Both the position numbers and the translations under genes were made by a program. From contig CM055611.1 in NCBI GenBank assembly GCA_029379385.1, forward strand, positions 620,001 to 684,000: DNA of 64,000 nucleotides. Direction: 5' to 3'. Below are positions 13,930 through 27,459 of the stretch, in pieces; the first letter of the stretch is position 1, and the number at the start of each line of letters is the position of its first letter. The stretch is from Quillaja saponaria. Its lineage: Eukaryota; Streptophyta; Magnoliopsida; Fabales; Quillajaceae. The notes below the pieces were generated by a model that searched no databases, was not told where the DNA came from, and saw only the letters and a program-made list of their open reading frames with translations.

Positions 13930-14865
13930 TTGTTCATCGGGGTACTGTTCATCGGTATGTCTACCTCTGAAAAATCTGAAATCGGTATGTCAAAACGATC
14001 CCCTGTTATTACTACTGAGAAATTGAATGGATCTAATTATTTGTCTTGGGCTGCATCTGTTGAGTTATGGTTTCTGGGACAGGGATATGAAAATCATCTC
14101 ACGAAATCATTGGCTGATATTCCAACCCCTGAACAACTCAATTGGAAAAAGATCGATGCCCAATTATGCAGTTTACTCTGGGCATCCCTTGAACCTTCTA
14201 TATTGCAGATTTTCCCGGCATATAAGACATGTTTTGAATTATGGAAACGGTCCAGAAGTTTATACACTAATGATATCCAACGTTTTTACACTGCGGTCTC
14301 TAATTTGTTGAATCTAGAGCAGGCTGATCAGGATATGTCCACCTAGTTGGGCAAGATTCAGAATGTCAAAGCTGAACTTGCTGAAATATTACCTCTTACC
14401 ACTGATCTAGCTGACCAAGAGGCACAAAGGGACAAGCTATTCATGATTCTCACTCTATATGGCCTTCGAGCTGATCTTGATCCAGTTCGCCATCATATAT
14501 TAGCTAGTCCTATTATTCCTTCCATGGAAGAAGTGTTTGCTCGGTTATTACGTATCTCATCTCCGATAGTAACACATGTTGAGAATCCATCTCCTGATTC
14601 TTCAGTATTGATCTCTCACTCTAGTACTCGCAGAGGTCGGGGTCGAGGAGGTCGGGGTCGTGGACGTCTCCAGTGCACTCATTGTAACAGGATGGGTTAT
14701 ATCAGGGAAAAGTGTTACCAACTGATTGGTTATCTGGGTACTACAGCTAATATTGTTCAATCAGCCAATTCACTTGAAGTTTCACCATCTAAAGACAAAC
14801 CTCTTAATGTCTCATTATCAGCTACTGAATATGATAAGTTCCTACAGTATCAAGCTACTCAGTAA
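13930..14865 (+). pseudogene. copia gag region, broken
   Basis: The open frame starts MFIGVLFIGMSTSEKSE; the likelier gag start is the internal ATG near 13954. It contains LNGSNYLSWAASVELW, typical of copia gag N-termini, an Arg/Gly-rich stretch (about 14630-14665), then a CCHC-like zinc knuckle. A TAG stop at 14344-14346 splits the frame and a TAA at 14863-14865 ends it before the protease. The knuckle reads CTHC-NRMG-Y-IREK-C, so the conserved His is replaced by Tyr. Confidence 0.9.
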
Positions 14866-15517
14866 TCTTCTCATGGTAATTCTGTCGCTTGCCTCTCTCA
14901 GACCTCTTCTGACACTTGGATTCTTGAATATGGTGCCTCTGATCACATATCTGGTAATCCCAAACTTTTTCTAGTATTAGTAATCTATCATCACTTTCCA
15001 CTGTCACTATAGCTAATGGTTCCACAACCATTGCTAAAGGTATAGGTCAAGCTACACCATTATCTTCTTTGCCTTTAGAGACTGTACTTTATGTCCCTGA
15101 ATGTTCATTTAGTCTGATTTCTATTAGTCAATTGACTCGTTCTCTCAATTGTTCTGTCACTTTCATTGATGATTCCTTTACTATACAGGACCGACGTACG
15201 GGATGAACGATTGGCACAGGACGTGAGTCACATGGCCTCTACCATCTTACCACACTACCTACATCTTCAGTGGCTTGCTCTACAGATGTGTCACCTATTC
15301 TCATTCACAGTCGGTTGGGTCATCCTAGTTTATCCAGTCAGAAGATGGTTCCTCGTTTGTCACATCTGTCATCTTTAAATTGTGAGTCGTGTCAGCTTGG
15401 CAAGCACACACGTGTTTCGTTTCCAAAGCATAGTCGTTTGAGAGCAGAGTCTCCCTTTCATCTTGTTCATACTGATGTTTGGGGTCCTAGTCGTGTTAGT
15501 TCATCTTTGGGATTTTA
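14866..15517 (+). pseudogene. copia protease and pre-integrase region, broken
   Basis: The protease motif region reads WILEYGASDHISG; the catalytic Asp expected before (S/T)GA is Glu, so the protease should be inactive. A one-base deletion near 14968-14972 shifts the frame, a TGA follows near 15202, and a TAG closes the segment at 15516-15518. The pre-integrase segment with RLGHPS and CESCQLGKH (zinc-binding type) is visible from about 15310. Confidence 0.85.
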
Positions 15518-16493
15518 GTATTTTGTAACTTTTATTGATAACTATTCTCGTTGCACGTGGTTATTTTTAATGAAAAATCGTTCTAAGTTATTTTCTATAT
15601 TCCAACAGTTTTGTGCTGAAATTAAAACACAATTTGGTGTTTCTATTCGTATTTTGCGTAGTGACAATGCACGTAAATATTTTTCTACATCATTTCAGCA
15701 CTTTATGACATCTCAAGGTATGCTGCATCAATCATCTTGTTCTCACACTCCTCATCAAAATGGAGTTACTGAGCGCAAAAACAGACATTTAATTGAAACA
15801 GCTCGCACTTTATTACTTCATGGTCATGTTCCACTTTGGTTTTGGGGTGATGATGTACTTACTGCATGCTACCTTATTAATCGTATACCATCTTCTACAT
15901 TACATAACAAAATTTCATATTCTATCATCTTTCCTAATCATCCCTTATATTCACTTCCGCTTCGTATCTTTGGTTGCATTTGTTTTGTTCATGATCTAAC
16001 ACTTGGACAGGATAAACTCTCTTCCAAATCATTTAAGTGCATCTTCTTAGGTTATTCTCACCTTCAAAAAGGATATAAATGTTACTGTCCAGATAAGAAT
16101 CGTTACTTTATCTCTGCTGATGTTACATTTTTTGAGGAATCTTCATTCTTTCCCTCGACTATTCCTGAGTCACCTTCTATCTCTGAAGCTCTTCTGGTTC
16201 CTTATCTTGGACCAAATGACTATATATCCTCTGCACCACTACCTAATCTTCTAGCAGACACTGTTGATGTACCTGATGACTCACCTTCTGTCCCAACACC
16301 TTCCCGTGCCTCGGATCTTGCTTCACCACCTATTTTACGAAGAGATACTCGTTCAACTCATAATCCTTATCCTATTTATACTTTTTTGAGTTATCATTGT
16401 TTATCTTCACCCTATTATGCATTTGTCTCCTCTTTGTCTTCTATTTCTGTTCCAAAGTCCACCAGTGATGCTCTTGCCCATCCCGGGTGGTGA
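15466..16493 (+). pseudogene. copia integrase, broken
   Basis: The catalytic triad pattern is still visible: HTDVWGP, then SDNA, then TERKNRH, with 35 residues between the second Asp and the Glu (D-35-E). A TAG at 15516-15518 separates the first Asp from the rest, and the frame ends at a TGA at about 16491-16493. The downstream Pro/Ser-rich linker toward the reverse transcriptase is present. Confidence 0.9.
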
Positions 16494-18040
16494 CAGGCCA
16501 TGATTGATGAAATGAACGCCTTACATACTAATGGTACTTGGGAACTGGTCTCTTTACCTTCTGGAAAATCGACTGTTGGCTGTAAATAGGTATACACCGT
16601 AAAAGTTCATCCTGATGGTTCTGTTGATCGCTTAAAGGCTCGATTGGTCGCAAAAGGCTACACTCAGGTCTATGGTGTGGATTATTCAGAAAATTTCTCT
16701 CCCGTAGCTAAAATTACATCTGTCAGGGTATTTATATCTCTAGCTGCTATTTTTGATTGGCCACTCTATCAATTGGACATAAAAAATGCTTTCTTACATG
16801 GTGACCTTGATGAAGAAGTCTTTATGGAGCAACCATGTGGTTTTGTTGCTCAGGGGAGTCTGGTATGGTGTGTCGATTGAAAAAGTCTCTATATGGCTTA
16901 AATCAATCTCCTGGAGCTTGGTTTGGTAGATTCAGTGAAGTTGTTCTTAGTTTTGGCCTTCGGAGGTGTACTGTTGATCACTCAGTTTTCTATAAACATA
17001 CACCTAATGGTAGAATTTTTTTAATTGTATATGTGGATGATATTGTGATTACAGGTGATGATAATCATGAGATTCAACAATTGAAATCATTCCTACAGTC
17101 TAAGTTTCAAACTAAAGACTTAGGACAGCTAAAATATTTTTTGGGGATCGAGGTTGCAAGATCACAATTGGGTATTTGCCTTTCTTAAAGAAAGTATTGT
17201 CTGGATGTCTTGAGTGATATAGGTATGTTGGATTCCAAACCTGTAGATACTCCTATGGATCCCAATACTAAACTTGTACCAGATGAGGGGGAGCTACTGA
17301 CTAATCCTGAGCAATATAGACATCTTGTTGGTAAGCTGAATTATCTCACAGTCACTAGACCAGATATTGCTTTTGCAAATAGTATGGTTAGCCAATTTCT
17401 TTCTCAGCCTCGAACATCTCATTGGAATGCTGTTATTCGTATCCTAAGATACCTTAAAACTGCACCCAGAAAGAGATTATTATATAAGAATCATGGGCAC
17501 ACTCTAGTTCGATGACATGGTCGTGGTCATACATTAGTCCATAAACATAATTCTACTCCAGTTCAAGGTTATAGCGATGCTGATTGGGCAGGCTCTCAAT
17601 TTGACAGAAGATCTACTACAAGATACTGTATATTTCTGGGTGGAAATCTTGTTTCATAGAAAAGTAAAAAGCAGACTGTTGTTGCAAGATCCAGTGCTGA
17701 ATCTGAATATAAGGCCATAACTCATACCACTGCTGAGTTAGTTTGGCTGAAAAATTTATTAGACGAACTTGGATTTCAGCACTCACAGTCTATGGAGTTA
17801 GTATGTGATAATCAAGCTGCATTATATATTGCATCAAATCCAGTCTTTCATGAACGAACAAAACATATAGAAGTTGACTGTCATTTCGTTCGTGAGAAGC
17901 TTATGGATAATACAATCAAGACTACATATACAAAATCAGAAGATCAGTTAGCAGACTTATTCACAAAATCTTTGACAGGAAATCGATTACGATATCTATG
18001 CAACAAGCTTGGAACATATAATCTTTATGCTCTAGCTTGA
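16494..18040 (+). pseudogene. copia reverse transcriptase and RNase H, broken
   Basis: Reverse transcriptase motifs include [21 protein letters not shown] and the active-site YVDDIV (about 17026-17045). RNase H motifs include YSDADWAG, SSAESEYKA and DNQAAL, and the C-terminal TKHIEVDCHFVREK is present. In-frame stops lie near 16587, 17186, 17513 and 17657, and a frameshift lies near 16865. A short degenerate duplication (GHTLV repeated around a stop) precedes the RNase H segment at about 17495-17550. Confidence 0.92.
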
Positions 18041-18047
18041 GGGGGAG
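18039..18047 (+). other. Polypurine tract
   Basis: GAGGGGGAG immediately before the 3' LTR is the expected plus-strand primer site. Confidence 0.9.
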
Positions 18048-18272
18048 TGTTAGAGTGTAAATATAGGCAGCTTAATTAGTGAGTCAAATTTCCTTATTTA
18101 TAGTTTCTTTCCTTATTTCTAGTTTCCTTATTTTTGTGTAATTTCTATTGCGTATTTGGTTGATATTTAGTCTAGGTTCACTATGTTAGGTTAAAATACT
18201 TTAGCCTATAAATAGAGGCTCCCTCTTGTATATTGAAAATCATCTGAAAATATATTCTTCTTATATTCAACA
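18048..18272 (+). repeat. 3' LTR of copia element
   Basis: 225 bp, colinear with the 5' LTR, ending CA and followed by the ACTTT target duplication. Confidence 0.97.
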
Positions 18273-18277
18273 ACTTT

Positions 18278-19127
18278 ATTCTTTTCAAGACTTTGTCAAT
18301 AGAAGATTTATGTATTCATGAAGAAAAACATATAATAGATTACCTAATTGAACCATACTTCGTAATGTTTTCAAGTTTGCCCATATGCATGATTTACTCC
18401 TCAGCCTCAAGTATAACTAAATTTTACGTCACAATTCTCAAAAATATTTTTGAACTTGTTTGTTTGCAATGCCAAATAATACAACTCTACATCCTGACTA
18501 TGATATAAACATAAGATTCAATCTCAAAAAAACATAAAAATAAATAAAAGAGAAATCACAAAACATGAAAATGGAAAATAATAGTGTGCCAACTTTCTTA
18601 ATATTCCTTTTCCCTCCATATGTAAAATTAGTTAGAGTTCTAAATGATTTTAAGCCTTTAATCACAAAAAGGTTTGACCTTGCTGTATGGAAGTCTTTTT
18701 CTTTTTTCATTAAGAACAAACTCGACATATAGTTCAAGTCCCTACGCTCCTTAAACTCTTTTTTTAAGTGAACTAGTGACAATACAAGATTGAACAAATT
18801 TAATCATAATATAACACGTAACATGCTTAAGATTTACAGTCTTATCCAAACTATAACTGTCATCACTATTATCGCATTATTATTATAACAAACACAATTA
18901 TAGTTTATTATTATCATAACAAACTCATATAGCTAAAACCCTAAAGGTAACGCTGCTTATTCTCGACAATCTCTCTATTTTATAGCTTTACATCTTATTC
19001 TCTCTTATATATGTAAATAATTTTGGCATTGGAGTTTCCCTAAGTCTACAAGGCCATCTCACTCCTTATTTTGCAGGTCAGCTAAGTGAAGGACATCTCA
19101 ACCCGATCAAATCCGAACTTAACATAA
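18278..19127. other. Remainder of unit B and spacer
   Basis: 18340-18745 is the duplicate of 4920-5345. 18935-19127 begins a block repeated at 20380-20516 (shared GGTAAC-x-TTCTCGACAATC phrases). No gene seen. Confidence 0.6.
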
Positions 19128-19308
19128 ATGGAAAGGAGCAACGATGTCCCCATGCTTGCAATAGCAGAGGCCATTGCAGTTCTGATGGTAAGAAGGGCTC
19201 TAGGACAATTTAGCTAAGGCTAACTAAACAAGAAAAGACAATAACCAGAAGATGAGTTTCACATCTGTAAAAGATTTTGAGTAAGAATAATTAAGAACTA
19301 TTATGCAT
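19128..19308 (-). pseudogene. Peroxidase exon 1 relic (C1)
   Basis: Minus-strand fragments read SYSKSFTDVKLIFWLLSFLV, then a stop, then ALLTIRTAMASAIASMGTSLL. These correspond to the signal peptide and helix A of copy 3. The SCP motif, the RLHFHDCF motif and the reading frame are lost. Upstream sequence 19338-19720 resembles the promoter of copy 3 (27505-27900), so this was once a complete array unit. Confidence 0.75.
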
Positions 19309-19337
19309 GGCGATTAATATAATATAATATATATAAT

Positions 19338-20379
19338 ACTATCTGATTTGAGGCTCTACTGCAAATGTACACGGATTATAAAAGGGGTGTCTTAATCTAG
19401 GGTTCGATCTCCACATATTAAACATTAAGAAATAAAATGCTTGTTTTTACGGACAAAAAGACAAGGTACATAATTAGATAAGAGCAAATGCCTAAGCAAC
19501 GCAATTTTAATTTAAAACACAACATTCCAATAAAGAATTTATATGTCGTATTATGAGAGTGACACTCATTTTGGAATCATTTTGGAACCAACATATACAT
19601 TCCAAGAAGGTTTATTATTATGTTATATATTTTCAATTTCTAATTAGGTCACCTCATTTAATTGTTAATTAATACGTTACGAGTTACATTATTAATATTA
19701 TCTATATATCTAAAAGTCAACATCGAAGAAGGAATCTTAAAACATATATGCCAGTATCCAATTTTTTTTTTAATTACTATTTATGTTTGGTACATCTATA
19801 AAAATCATGTATTTTATATACAAGTTTATTTATGAAAAATAAATAACACATCATGAAATAAGAATAATTTAAAACAATGTCAAGGGAGTTGACTAAGGAA
19901 AGAAAAAAAAAAATAGGCTTATCTACTTCAGGATTATATCAAATTTCAATTTGGTCCTCTAAAAATTTTCTCAGTCAATTTTATCTTTCAAGATTCAAAA
20001 TTTTTCAATCAAATTCCATTCTTCCTTTTATATGTTATGAATTAACAAAATAACCACACTTGACATAAAGATAATAATGTACAGAAGTTGTGTTTAAATT
20101 TTACAAAACTTTTTTAGTCATTTTATCATTAAATTATATTAAATTATTTATTTATGCATAAAATGAGAATGAGTTAATGTAACTTGTTTGAAAATTTATG
20201 AATTCTAAATGGTGAAATTGACCAAAAGTATTCCTAAATAACTAAATTAAAAGCTGAGACATGAGGAACTAAATTAGTATTTAAGCCAAAAAATAAGAAT
20301 TAAGAAGTTACTAGCACTATTATTATCTCATTAATCATAGTCCAATATAATTGTAATAGACTTATAAGAAGGAGACAAA
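19338..20379. repeat. Upstream region of relic C1
   Basis: 19338-19720 is paralogous to 21525-21890 and to 27505-27900 (shared GAGGCTC-ACTGCAAATGT, GAGAGTGACAC and ATTTTGGAAT phrases in order). The rest is AT-rich with no gene. Confidence 0.65.
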
Positions 20380-20516
20380 GCCCCAAAGATAAAGGTAACT
20401 TGTTCTCGACAATCCTGTACTTTATACTTTTACACTTTATTCTCACTCTAGGACCGCCACGTAGAAGACATGACAACCCGGTCAAATCTGGACTTAACAT
20501 AAAAGAAAAAGAGCAA

Positions 20517-21524
20517 CAATGCCCCCACGCAAGCCTCCTTTGCCATAGTAGAGACCATTGTTGTTCCGACGGTAAGAAGGGCCCTATAGGACATGAGGAC
20601 CCCGTTTGGTATGGCAGCCCATTTAGGCTAAGATTTTGGAGCTTCTAGGCTACGGTGCAAAGAACGTTTTTTATCCCTTTTTTGCACTTGCTCTTTTCAT
20701 GAAATACCAACCTTGTCCCAGCTTGAAAAACCAATTATTTCCTCCTTTTTTTCAAGTATTCTAACCTTGTCCCTGGCCCAATTTGAAAAATCTGAAGCCC
20801 AATGGTCCAAATTTTGTATTCTTATATTTTGTTTCTTTTTTCTTTTGTCCCTCCAACTTGTGCCCTTAAATTTCTTTTTTTTCCTTTAACTTTTTAAAAA
20901 AGTTGAACCTTATCCCTCTAACTTGTTACACTTAGAAATATATATATATATATTTTTTCTAGTTACACTTAGAATTTTTTTTTCCTTTTTTGCCCTTTAC
21001 CTTCTTAAAAAAGTACAACCTTATTCTTCCAAATTGTTATCATTAGGAATTTGTTTTTCTTTTTTGTCCTTTACCTTTTTAAAAAAATTCACCTTTATCT
21101 CTCTAACACTCATAAATGTGTACAAATAATTCAATTTTATTTTTATTTTTAAATAAAATTTGTTTGTGTGAAAATAATTAGTTTAATTTCAATTAAACCT
21201 CAAAAGTGAATTACTTATTAAATTTATAAATAAAAAAACTCTTACTTTAAATTAAATTAAAAAGGAAAATTAATTAATTATTACTTTTATTAAAAATAAA
21301 AATCACAATTAATTTGTATATTTTTAATACAACACAAAATTTTCATTTTGGTAATTTGTACACAAAACAACTTCTCTGATCATGGTCATTAGACCATCCA
21401 AATAGATAGTTGTTTTGAGACAAAATGGCCTCAGACTTTTTTGAATATAATCTCTACATTGCCTTCATACCAAACACACCTAAGGTGGCATAAAATTTAG
21501 GCAACAATTTAGTTCACAACCAGC
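20517..21524 (-). pseudogene. Peroxidase exon 1 relic (C2), split by an insertion
   Basis: 20517-20598 and 21483-21524 are two parts of one exon 1 fragment: GGACATGAGG joins TGGCATAAAATTTAGGC if the insertion is removed, matching GGACACGATG-TGTCATAAAATG in copy 1. The reading frame is damaged and exons 2-4 are missing. The flanking upstream block matches that of relic C1 and copy 3. Confidence 0.75.
20599..21482. mobile_element. 884-bp inserted element with short inverted ends
   Basis: It interrupts relic C2. GTTTGGTATG (20604-20613) near the left end is inverted as CATACCAAAC (21466-21475) near the right end, and AGG borders both sides (20596-20598 and 21483-21485). There is no coding capacity; the interior is T-rich with three or four imperfect repeats of about 75 bp (TTTTTAAAAAAGT-x-ACCTTAT core). 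It fits a non-autonomous DNA transposon; the 3-bp duplication would suit PIF/Harbinger or CACTA types but is weak evidence. Confidence 0.6.
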
Positions 21525-22508
21525 ACAGTTTGAGGCTCTACTGCAAATGTACATGCATTTATAGAAGGGGGTGCTGAATCTAGGGTTCGATCTTCACAGA
21601 TTAAACATTAAGAAATAAAATGCTTTGTTTTACGAAAAAAAAAAGGACAAGGTAATTAGATAAGAAAGCCTCAGCAACAAAGTTTTAATTTAAAACAAAA
21701 AATTCAAACAAAGAATTTAATGTCGTATTATGAGAGTGACACTCATTTTGGAATGAAGAGATACACTCCAAGAAGATTTATTATTATGTTATATGTTTTC
21801 AATTTCTATTTAGGGCACTTGATTTAATTGTTGATTAATAAGTTACGAGTTAGATTATTAATAGGATCTATATATCTAAAAGTCGAATCTTAAAATATAT
21901 TTGGTAATATATTAAGAGTAGGGATGACAGTGGATCGGATTATTATATGTCATGTTGGACCTCAATACCAGCTCGGATCAATATGATCATATATGTTTTC
22001 TATTTATTTATTTATTTATGTTTGTTATACTAGTTTATCTGTATTTATAAAAATCTACAAAAATCTACGTATTTGTAAAAAAAAATTACAAGTCTATTTA
22101 TGAAAATAATATAAAAAATGAGAATAATTTATAACAATATCAAGGAGTTGACTAAATAAAAAAATTAAAAGAGTTGATTAAGAAACTAATGATTGAATAC
22201 CTAGTCAACTAATCATTAAAGCCCATTTAATCTCGGGTCCAATAGCATCGGGCGACTGCTTAATAAAAATGGTATCCAATTAAGATTTTTATTTTTTAAA
22301 TGTTAACAGTGGCCGCCTTATTTTGTTTGTTTAGTTTATGTGTAGCATTTCATTCTGATTTTGAATTTTGACCGCAATATTTTATCATGTCCACAAAATT
22401 TGAGTTTAATTTGAGACGGCGAATCTATTTTATCAATTTATTTGTGTAGTCTGAGAAATTATTTTAGAAAATTCTTGACAATGTTACTCTAAAAATAATA
22501 TTTATATA
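21525..22508. repeat. Upstream region of relic C2
   Basis: 21525-21890 matches the copy 3 promoter block, and 22140-22400 matches 30180-30470, the distal upstream of copy 3 (TCCAATAGCAT then CTGCTTAA). A possible hAT-like end, TAGGGATGACAGTGG, occurs at about 21920. No gene. Confidence 0.6.
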
Positions 22509-22509
22509 A

Positions 22510-22591
22510 CATTTCACTTTCGGTATACATTGTTGCTTAGTTAAAATATACATTTCACTTTCGGTATACATTGTTGCTTAGTTAAAATATA
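22510..22591. repeat. 41-bp perfect tandem duplication
   Basis: Two identical copies, 22510-22550 and 22551-22591, each starting CATTTCACTTTCGG. The perfect identity suggests a recent slippage event. Confidence 0.95.
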
Positions 22592-22750
22592 CTTGTGAGC
22601 TATAATTCAGTTGACATGTACGGCCCGATTGCTATATGATATTTCACTTTTAATTAAGAATCGGATAAAATCGTCAAAATTTGCAAAAATTAAATTTACC
22701 ATTAATATAAATTAATGATTAATAAAAAATTCAATATCAATAACTAATAA

Positions 22751-23300
22751 TAGGGCTGTGCAAGGAACCCAGGATAACCGAATACCCGAATCAAACCGGT
22801 AATTCGGTTCGGTTAAATTCGAGTATTTTTCTTATTCGGTTCAGTTCGGGTAGTTAAATTTAATACTTGTTATTTTCGGTTCGGTTAAGAATAATAAGGT
22901 AAAGTGCACATGGGTACTCGTGGTTACCTGAAAGTCAAAATATATAATTATTTTTTTGTTATTTTTAATGTCTTGTTGTATTAATTTATAATTTATAATT
23001 TTTATTTGTGTTGAATATGTTAATATATTATGTTTTTTGTTTTATTTTATTTTATAATAACTAATGAATAAAAAAAAGTACGAGGTTCAAAAAATAAAAA
23101 ATATAAATTTTAATTAATTTTAGTGAAATATTGATAAATTTCAGGTAACCGAATACCCGAACCGAACTAGTCATATTTTTTCGGTTCGGGTAATACCTAT
23201 TTTCGGTTAGATTCGGTTCATAAATTTTACTACTCAAAAATTTTAGTTCGGTTCAAAAATTTATCACTACCCGAACCGAACCAACCCGTGCACACCCCTA
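22751..23300. mobile_element. hAT-type non-autonomous element (MITE)
   Basis: 550 bp bounded by a perfect 8-bp target duplication ACTAATAA (22743-22750 and 23301-23308). The terminal inverted repeats are TAGGGCTGTGCAAGG and, reversed from the right end, TAGGGGTGTGCACGG, matching at 13 of 15 positions. Subterminal regions are full of inverted CGGTTCGG and CCGAACCG words, so most of the ends can fold on each other. It has no coding capacity. The 8-bp duplication and TAGGG ends are diagnostic of the hAT superfamily. Confidence 0.95.
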
Positions 23301-23464
23301 ACTAATAATATACTGAAAAAATTTATTGTATTTCACATAGTTTTCAAACCCAGTCTAGCCAATCGAATCTGCAAACTCAAACATAGCACATATCAAACCC
23401 ATATTTCATTTAGACTCGTGAATTATTCGTTTGACCTGATCAACCCGATCATGAGTTTAGAGAA

Positions 23465-24791
23465 ATGGGCTAGTTTTATTTGATAATGTCCAAGCTCAAA
23501 AATTTGTCACATCATATATTTTTAAAATATATATATAAACATACTCGGTAAATAACAACAAACTACTTATCTATTACAGAAAATTATACTTATTCTACGT
23601 ATTGTTTGATGTATATTCATTTTATTAATCTAATATTTTTAAGCTCTCACTTTGTCCACCTGAGATTTACATTATTAAATTGTCATCAATTCTTTTTCAA
23701 TAAATTTTATCATATATATCCTTAGTTGGCAAATTAAAAATATATATAAATTCATAAATATTTTTCTTAAAGTATCGTTTGTTTGTTATTAAGGAATTGA
23801 TTATGATTTATAGAGATTAATTATAATATTACAATCAAATCATCAATCACCCCAATCATAGATAAATTATAGAAAAATTTAAACCTTAATTCTATCATTA
23901 GTCAACTAGAGTTATATTTGTTGTGCCTATAAATTATAGGCTCTACCATAGTAGATGAGTGAATAAGTGAGCTTCATATAAACACCATATTCTCCTCCTG
24001 TGGAATTGGCCAAGAGCCGAACCACATATATCTTGTGGCTGTCTCTTTATCTTTTTCATTTGTTCATATGTTTATAATTTCTTTAAGATATTAGAGCCTC
24101 AAAAGCTCCAACAAGCAAATTGATTATGAGTAAATGATGTCAGATTGGTTATTTTACTATCAAAGGTCTCTTATGTGCCTTGCAGTAACCGATACTCTCA
24201 TGGCACCTTGAAGTATAGCAAGAACCACATGAAGAAATATTCGAGTTTCATGTCATAGCAAGACACCAAAAGAGTGCAATAAGAGATCACAAATATTTTC
24301 ATCACAACATATGACAACATAAAATTCATTTTAGGAGAAGGGCTAAAAATCATAACGAGGAGCACTCATCATTTGCTTTCCAAGATGAATATTCTTCAAA
24401 GAACATTCATCTTGCGGTGGTGAAGATAATTGATTTAGATTGATGTGAATTAATTTAAATTTATTGAAAATAGTCGACTATTCTAATCATTCCCAATTAT
24501 GATAATTATGTATTAAAAATTATAATTAGTTTAATTAAGACATAATTACAAAAATAATTATAGACATAATTAGCTACAATATAATTATGCCTTTATTCTA
24601 AGATCATCGAATGTCTTGTAAACCTATAAATTGAAGGCTCTAATATTGTAAAGAGTAAGTGAATGAGCTTCATATCCATCCATGGAATAAATATATTATA
24701 CTCTCTTCATGTGGATTAAGCCAATGGCTGAACCACGTATGTCTTATACCTCTTTAGTGGATTGGGCGGGTTTTATTTAACAATGTCCAAG

Positions 24792-24832
<41 letters not shown>

Positions 24833-25080
24833 TAAACCTACTAGTAAATAATCACAAGCTACTTATTTGTTAGGGCAAACTATACTTGATCTACATATGG
24901 TTTGATATATATTCACTTTATTTACTTGAGATGATTTTTTAACTCTCACTTTGTCCACATGAGATTTACATTATTAAACTTTTCATTAAATTTTATCATA
25001 GATATGCTTAGTTGGCAAAATAAAAAATATATATATAAATTCACATAAATTTTTCTTAAAGTATCATTTGTTTGTCAACT
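23465..25080. repeat. Direct duplication flanking an LTR-like relic
   Basis: 23465-23790 and 24768-25080 are diverged direct repeats (shared AATGTCCAAG, CTCTCACTTTGTCCAC and TAGTTGGCAAA in order). Between them, 23800-24085 and 24440-24765 resemble each other near their right ends (CCTATAAATT-AGGCTCTA, then TGAGCTTCATAT, then GCCAA-x-GCCGAACCAC). ATATTAGAGCC after the first looks like a decayed primer site. This suggests two LTR relics with a short interior and no coding domain. Confidence 0.45.
24803..24830. repeat. AT dinucleotide microsatellite
   Basis: Run of TA repeats after an A tract, within the second flanking direct repeat. Confidence 0.9.
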
Positions 25081-25484
25081 TTGTTCTAAAATTACTTTTT
25101 AGTCTCGCTATCTCAAAAAATCTAGAAATATTATTTATGAATTTTAAAGAGATGATTGAGAAAGAGGAATAAAAAAGGATGCATATGAAATGAGTAAGAA
25201 AGAGAAGTTTGTTTATTATTAATTTTCTTTATTTTTTATGTTTTTGAACGGTAAGCATATATTTCATTGATTCGGAGAGTGAGAGCTATGCGATGGGACT
25301 TAAAAATACTTTAACAATAAAATTGACAAAAATATAATATTGTCTTTATTATTTTACATTTGAACTAGCTATATAAGTTCTTCAATAGCTTATTAAGACA
25401 TATATATAAGTATGATCAATACATTATTAATAACACAGAAAACAACATATATATATATAATGCTGTTTCTAAGGTCAATATTGA

Positions 25485-27459
<1,975 letters not shown>

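Larger units (their letters stand above)
13602..18272 (+). mobile_element. Ty1/copia LTR retrotransposon, full length but defective
   Basis: The element is 4671 bp with 225-bp LTRs (13602-13826 and 18048-18272), both TG...CA, and a perfect target duplication ACTTT (13597-13601 and 18273-18277). A primer-binding site follows the left LTR and a polypurine tract precedes the right LTR. The internal order gag, protease, integrase, reverse transcriptase, RNase H is that of copia elements. I counted 7 differences between the LTRs (about 3%), implying a fairly recent insertion. Multiple in-frame stops and two frameshifts make it non-autonomous. The short LTRs and compact size fit small-LTR copia lineages; I did not assign a lineage. 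Confidence 0.97.

Noticed and set aside
19393..19415. GGGTTCGATCTCC, resembling a polymerase III B box
   Set aside because: It belongs to the peroxidase upstream block shared with 21580 and, diverged, 27665; no A box or cloverleaf found.
24803..24830. Long TA runs as possible origin or matrix-attachment signal
   Set aside because: Simple microsatellite in AT-rich plant DNA; nothing further supports a function.
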